NCBI GenBank assembly: GCA_947302185.1
Contig: CAMYVI010000154.1
Span: forward strand, 1-6,182
Direction: 5' to 3'
Length of the DNA: 6,182 nucleotides
Origin: an uncultured Lachnospiraceae bacterium
GTDB lineage: Bacteria > Bacillota_A > Clostridia > Lachnospirales > Lachnospiraceae
Within the stretch, counting starts at the first letter, position 1; the number at the start of each line of letters is the position of its first letter. The translations under genes were made by a program, and so were the position numbers. Positions 6,145-6,182 of this stretch are shown piece after piece. The notes under the pieces were generated by a model, which was given only the letters and a program-made list of their open reading frames with translations, searched no databases and was not told where the DNA came from.

Positions 6145-6182
6145 CGCGCAATACTCGTGACTTCAGTCGTGAGATACGCGCG
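6145..6182. repeat. Imperfect long palindrome at the window's right edge
   Basis: CGCGC (6145-6149) pairs with GCGCG (6178-6182), and CTCGTGACT (6154-6162) pairs with AGTCGTGAG (6165-6173), with a small 3-by-3 internal loop between the stems and a tight central turn. Both wobble pairs of the inner stem are G-T on the plus strand, so plus-strand RNA or single-stranded DNA folds best. No U-run follows within the window. It may belong to an element that continues beyond the edge. Confidence 0.4.

Noticed and set aside
1..6182. CRISPR array, transposase, toxin-antitoxin or phage genes
   Set aside because: No regularly spaced direct repeats and no reading frames with such motifs were seen on either strand.

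Overview
The window looks like chromosomal DNA from a low-to-mid-GC Firmicute, probably class Clostridia (Lachnospiraceae or a relative). The signs are a canonical T-box leader on a threonyl-tRNA synthetase gene, strong AGGAGG-type ribosome binding sites, consensus TTGACA/TATTAT promoter boxes with an A/T-rich upstream region, and a GTG start. The lineage is inferred from these features, not from any database match.

Layout from left to right. (1) Positions 1-861, plus strand, hold the C-terminal 286 codons of a large polytopic membrane protein resembling DUF6020; its start lies outside the window. It ends before a strong intrinsic terminator (about 885-947). (2) Positions 862-1033 are a convergent intergenic region with that terminator and a GC-rich palindrome. 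(3) Minus strand, 4855 down to 1034, is one likely transcription unit: a sigma-A-type promoter (4862-4890), a roughly 395-nt T-box leader with terminator and antiterminator, thrS (2670-4460), and 19 bp further on a DUF2142-family membrane protein gene (1034-2650). (4) Minus strand, 6116 down to 5007, is a second likely unit: an excellent promoter, tRNA-Gly(GCC) (5991-6062), and a SpoU/TrmH-family RNA 2'-O-methyltransferase gene (5007-5933). (5) The right edge (6145-6182) carries an unexplained imperfect palindrome.

How the parts work together. Three features serve translation: tRNA-Gly, an rRNA/tRNA ribose methyltransferase, and ThrRS under tRNA-sensing attenuation. When uncharged tRNA-Thr accumulates, its acceptor end should pair with the T-box bulge, stabilise the antiterminator and allow read-through into thrS. 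Because no terminator is visible between thrS and the DUF2142 gene, the membrane protein should also respond to threonine starvation. The two membrane proteins (DUF6020-like and DUF2142) converge and both resemble polytopic proteins of cell-surface polysaccharide loci, so the left half may border such a locus.

I found no transposase gene, CRISPR array, phage gene or clearly new defence or biosynthetic system. The points most worth a second look are the T-box control reaching a DUF2142 gene, the ThrRS without its TGS domain, a dyad covering the thrS -35 box, the charged insert in the methyltransferase, and the right-edge palindrome.
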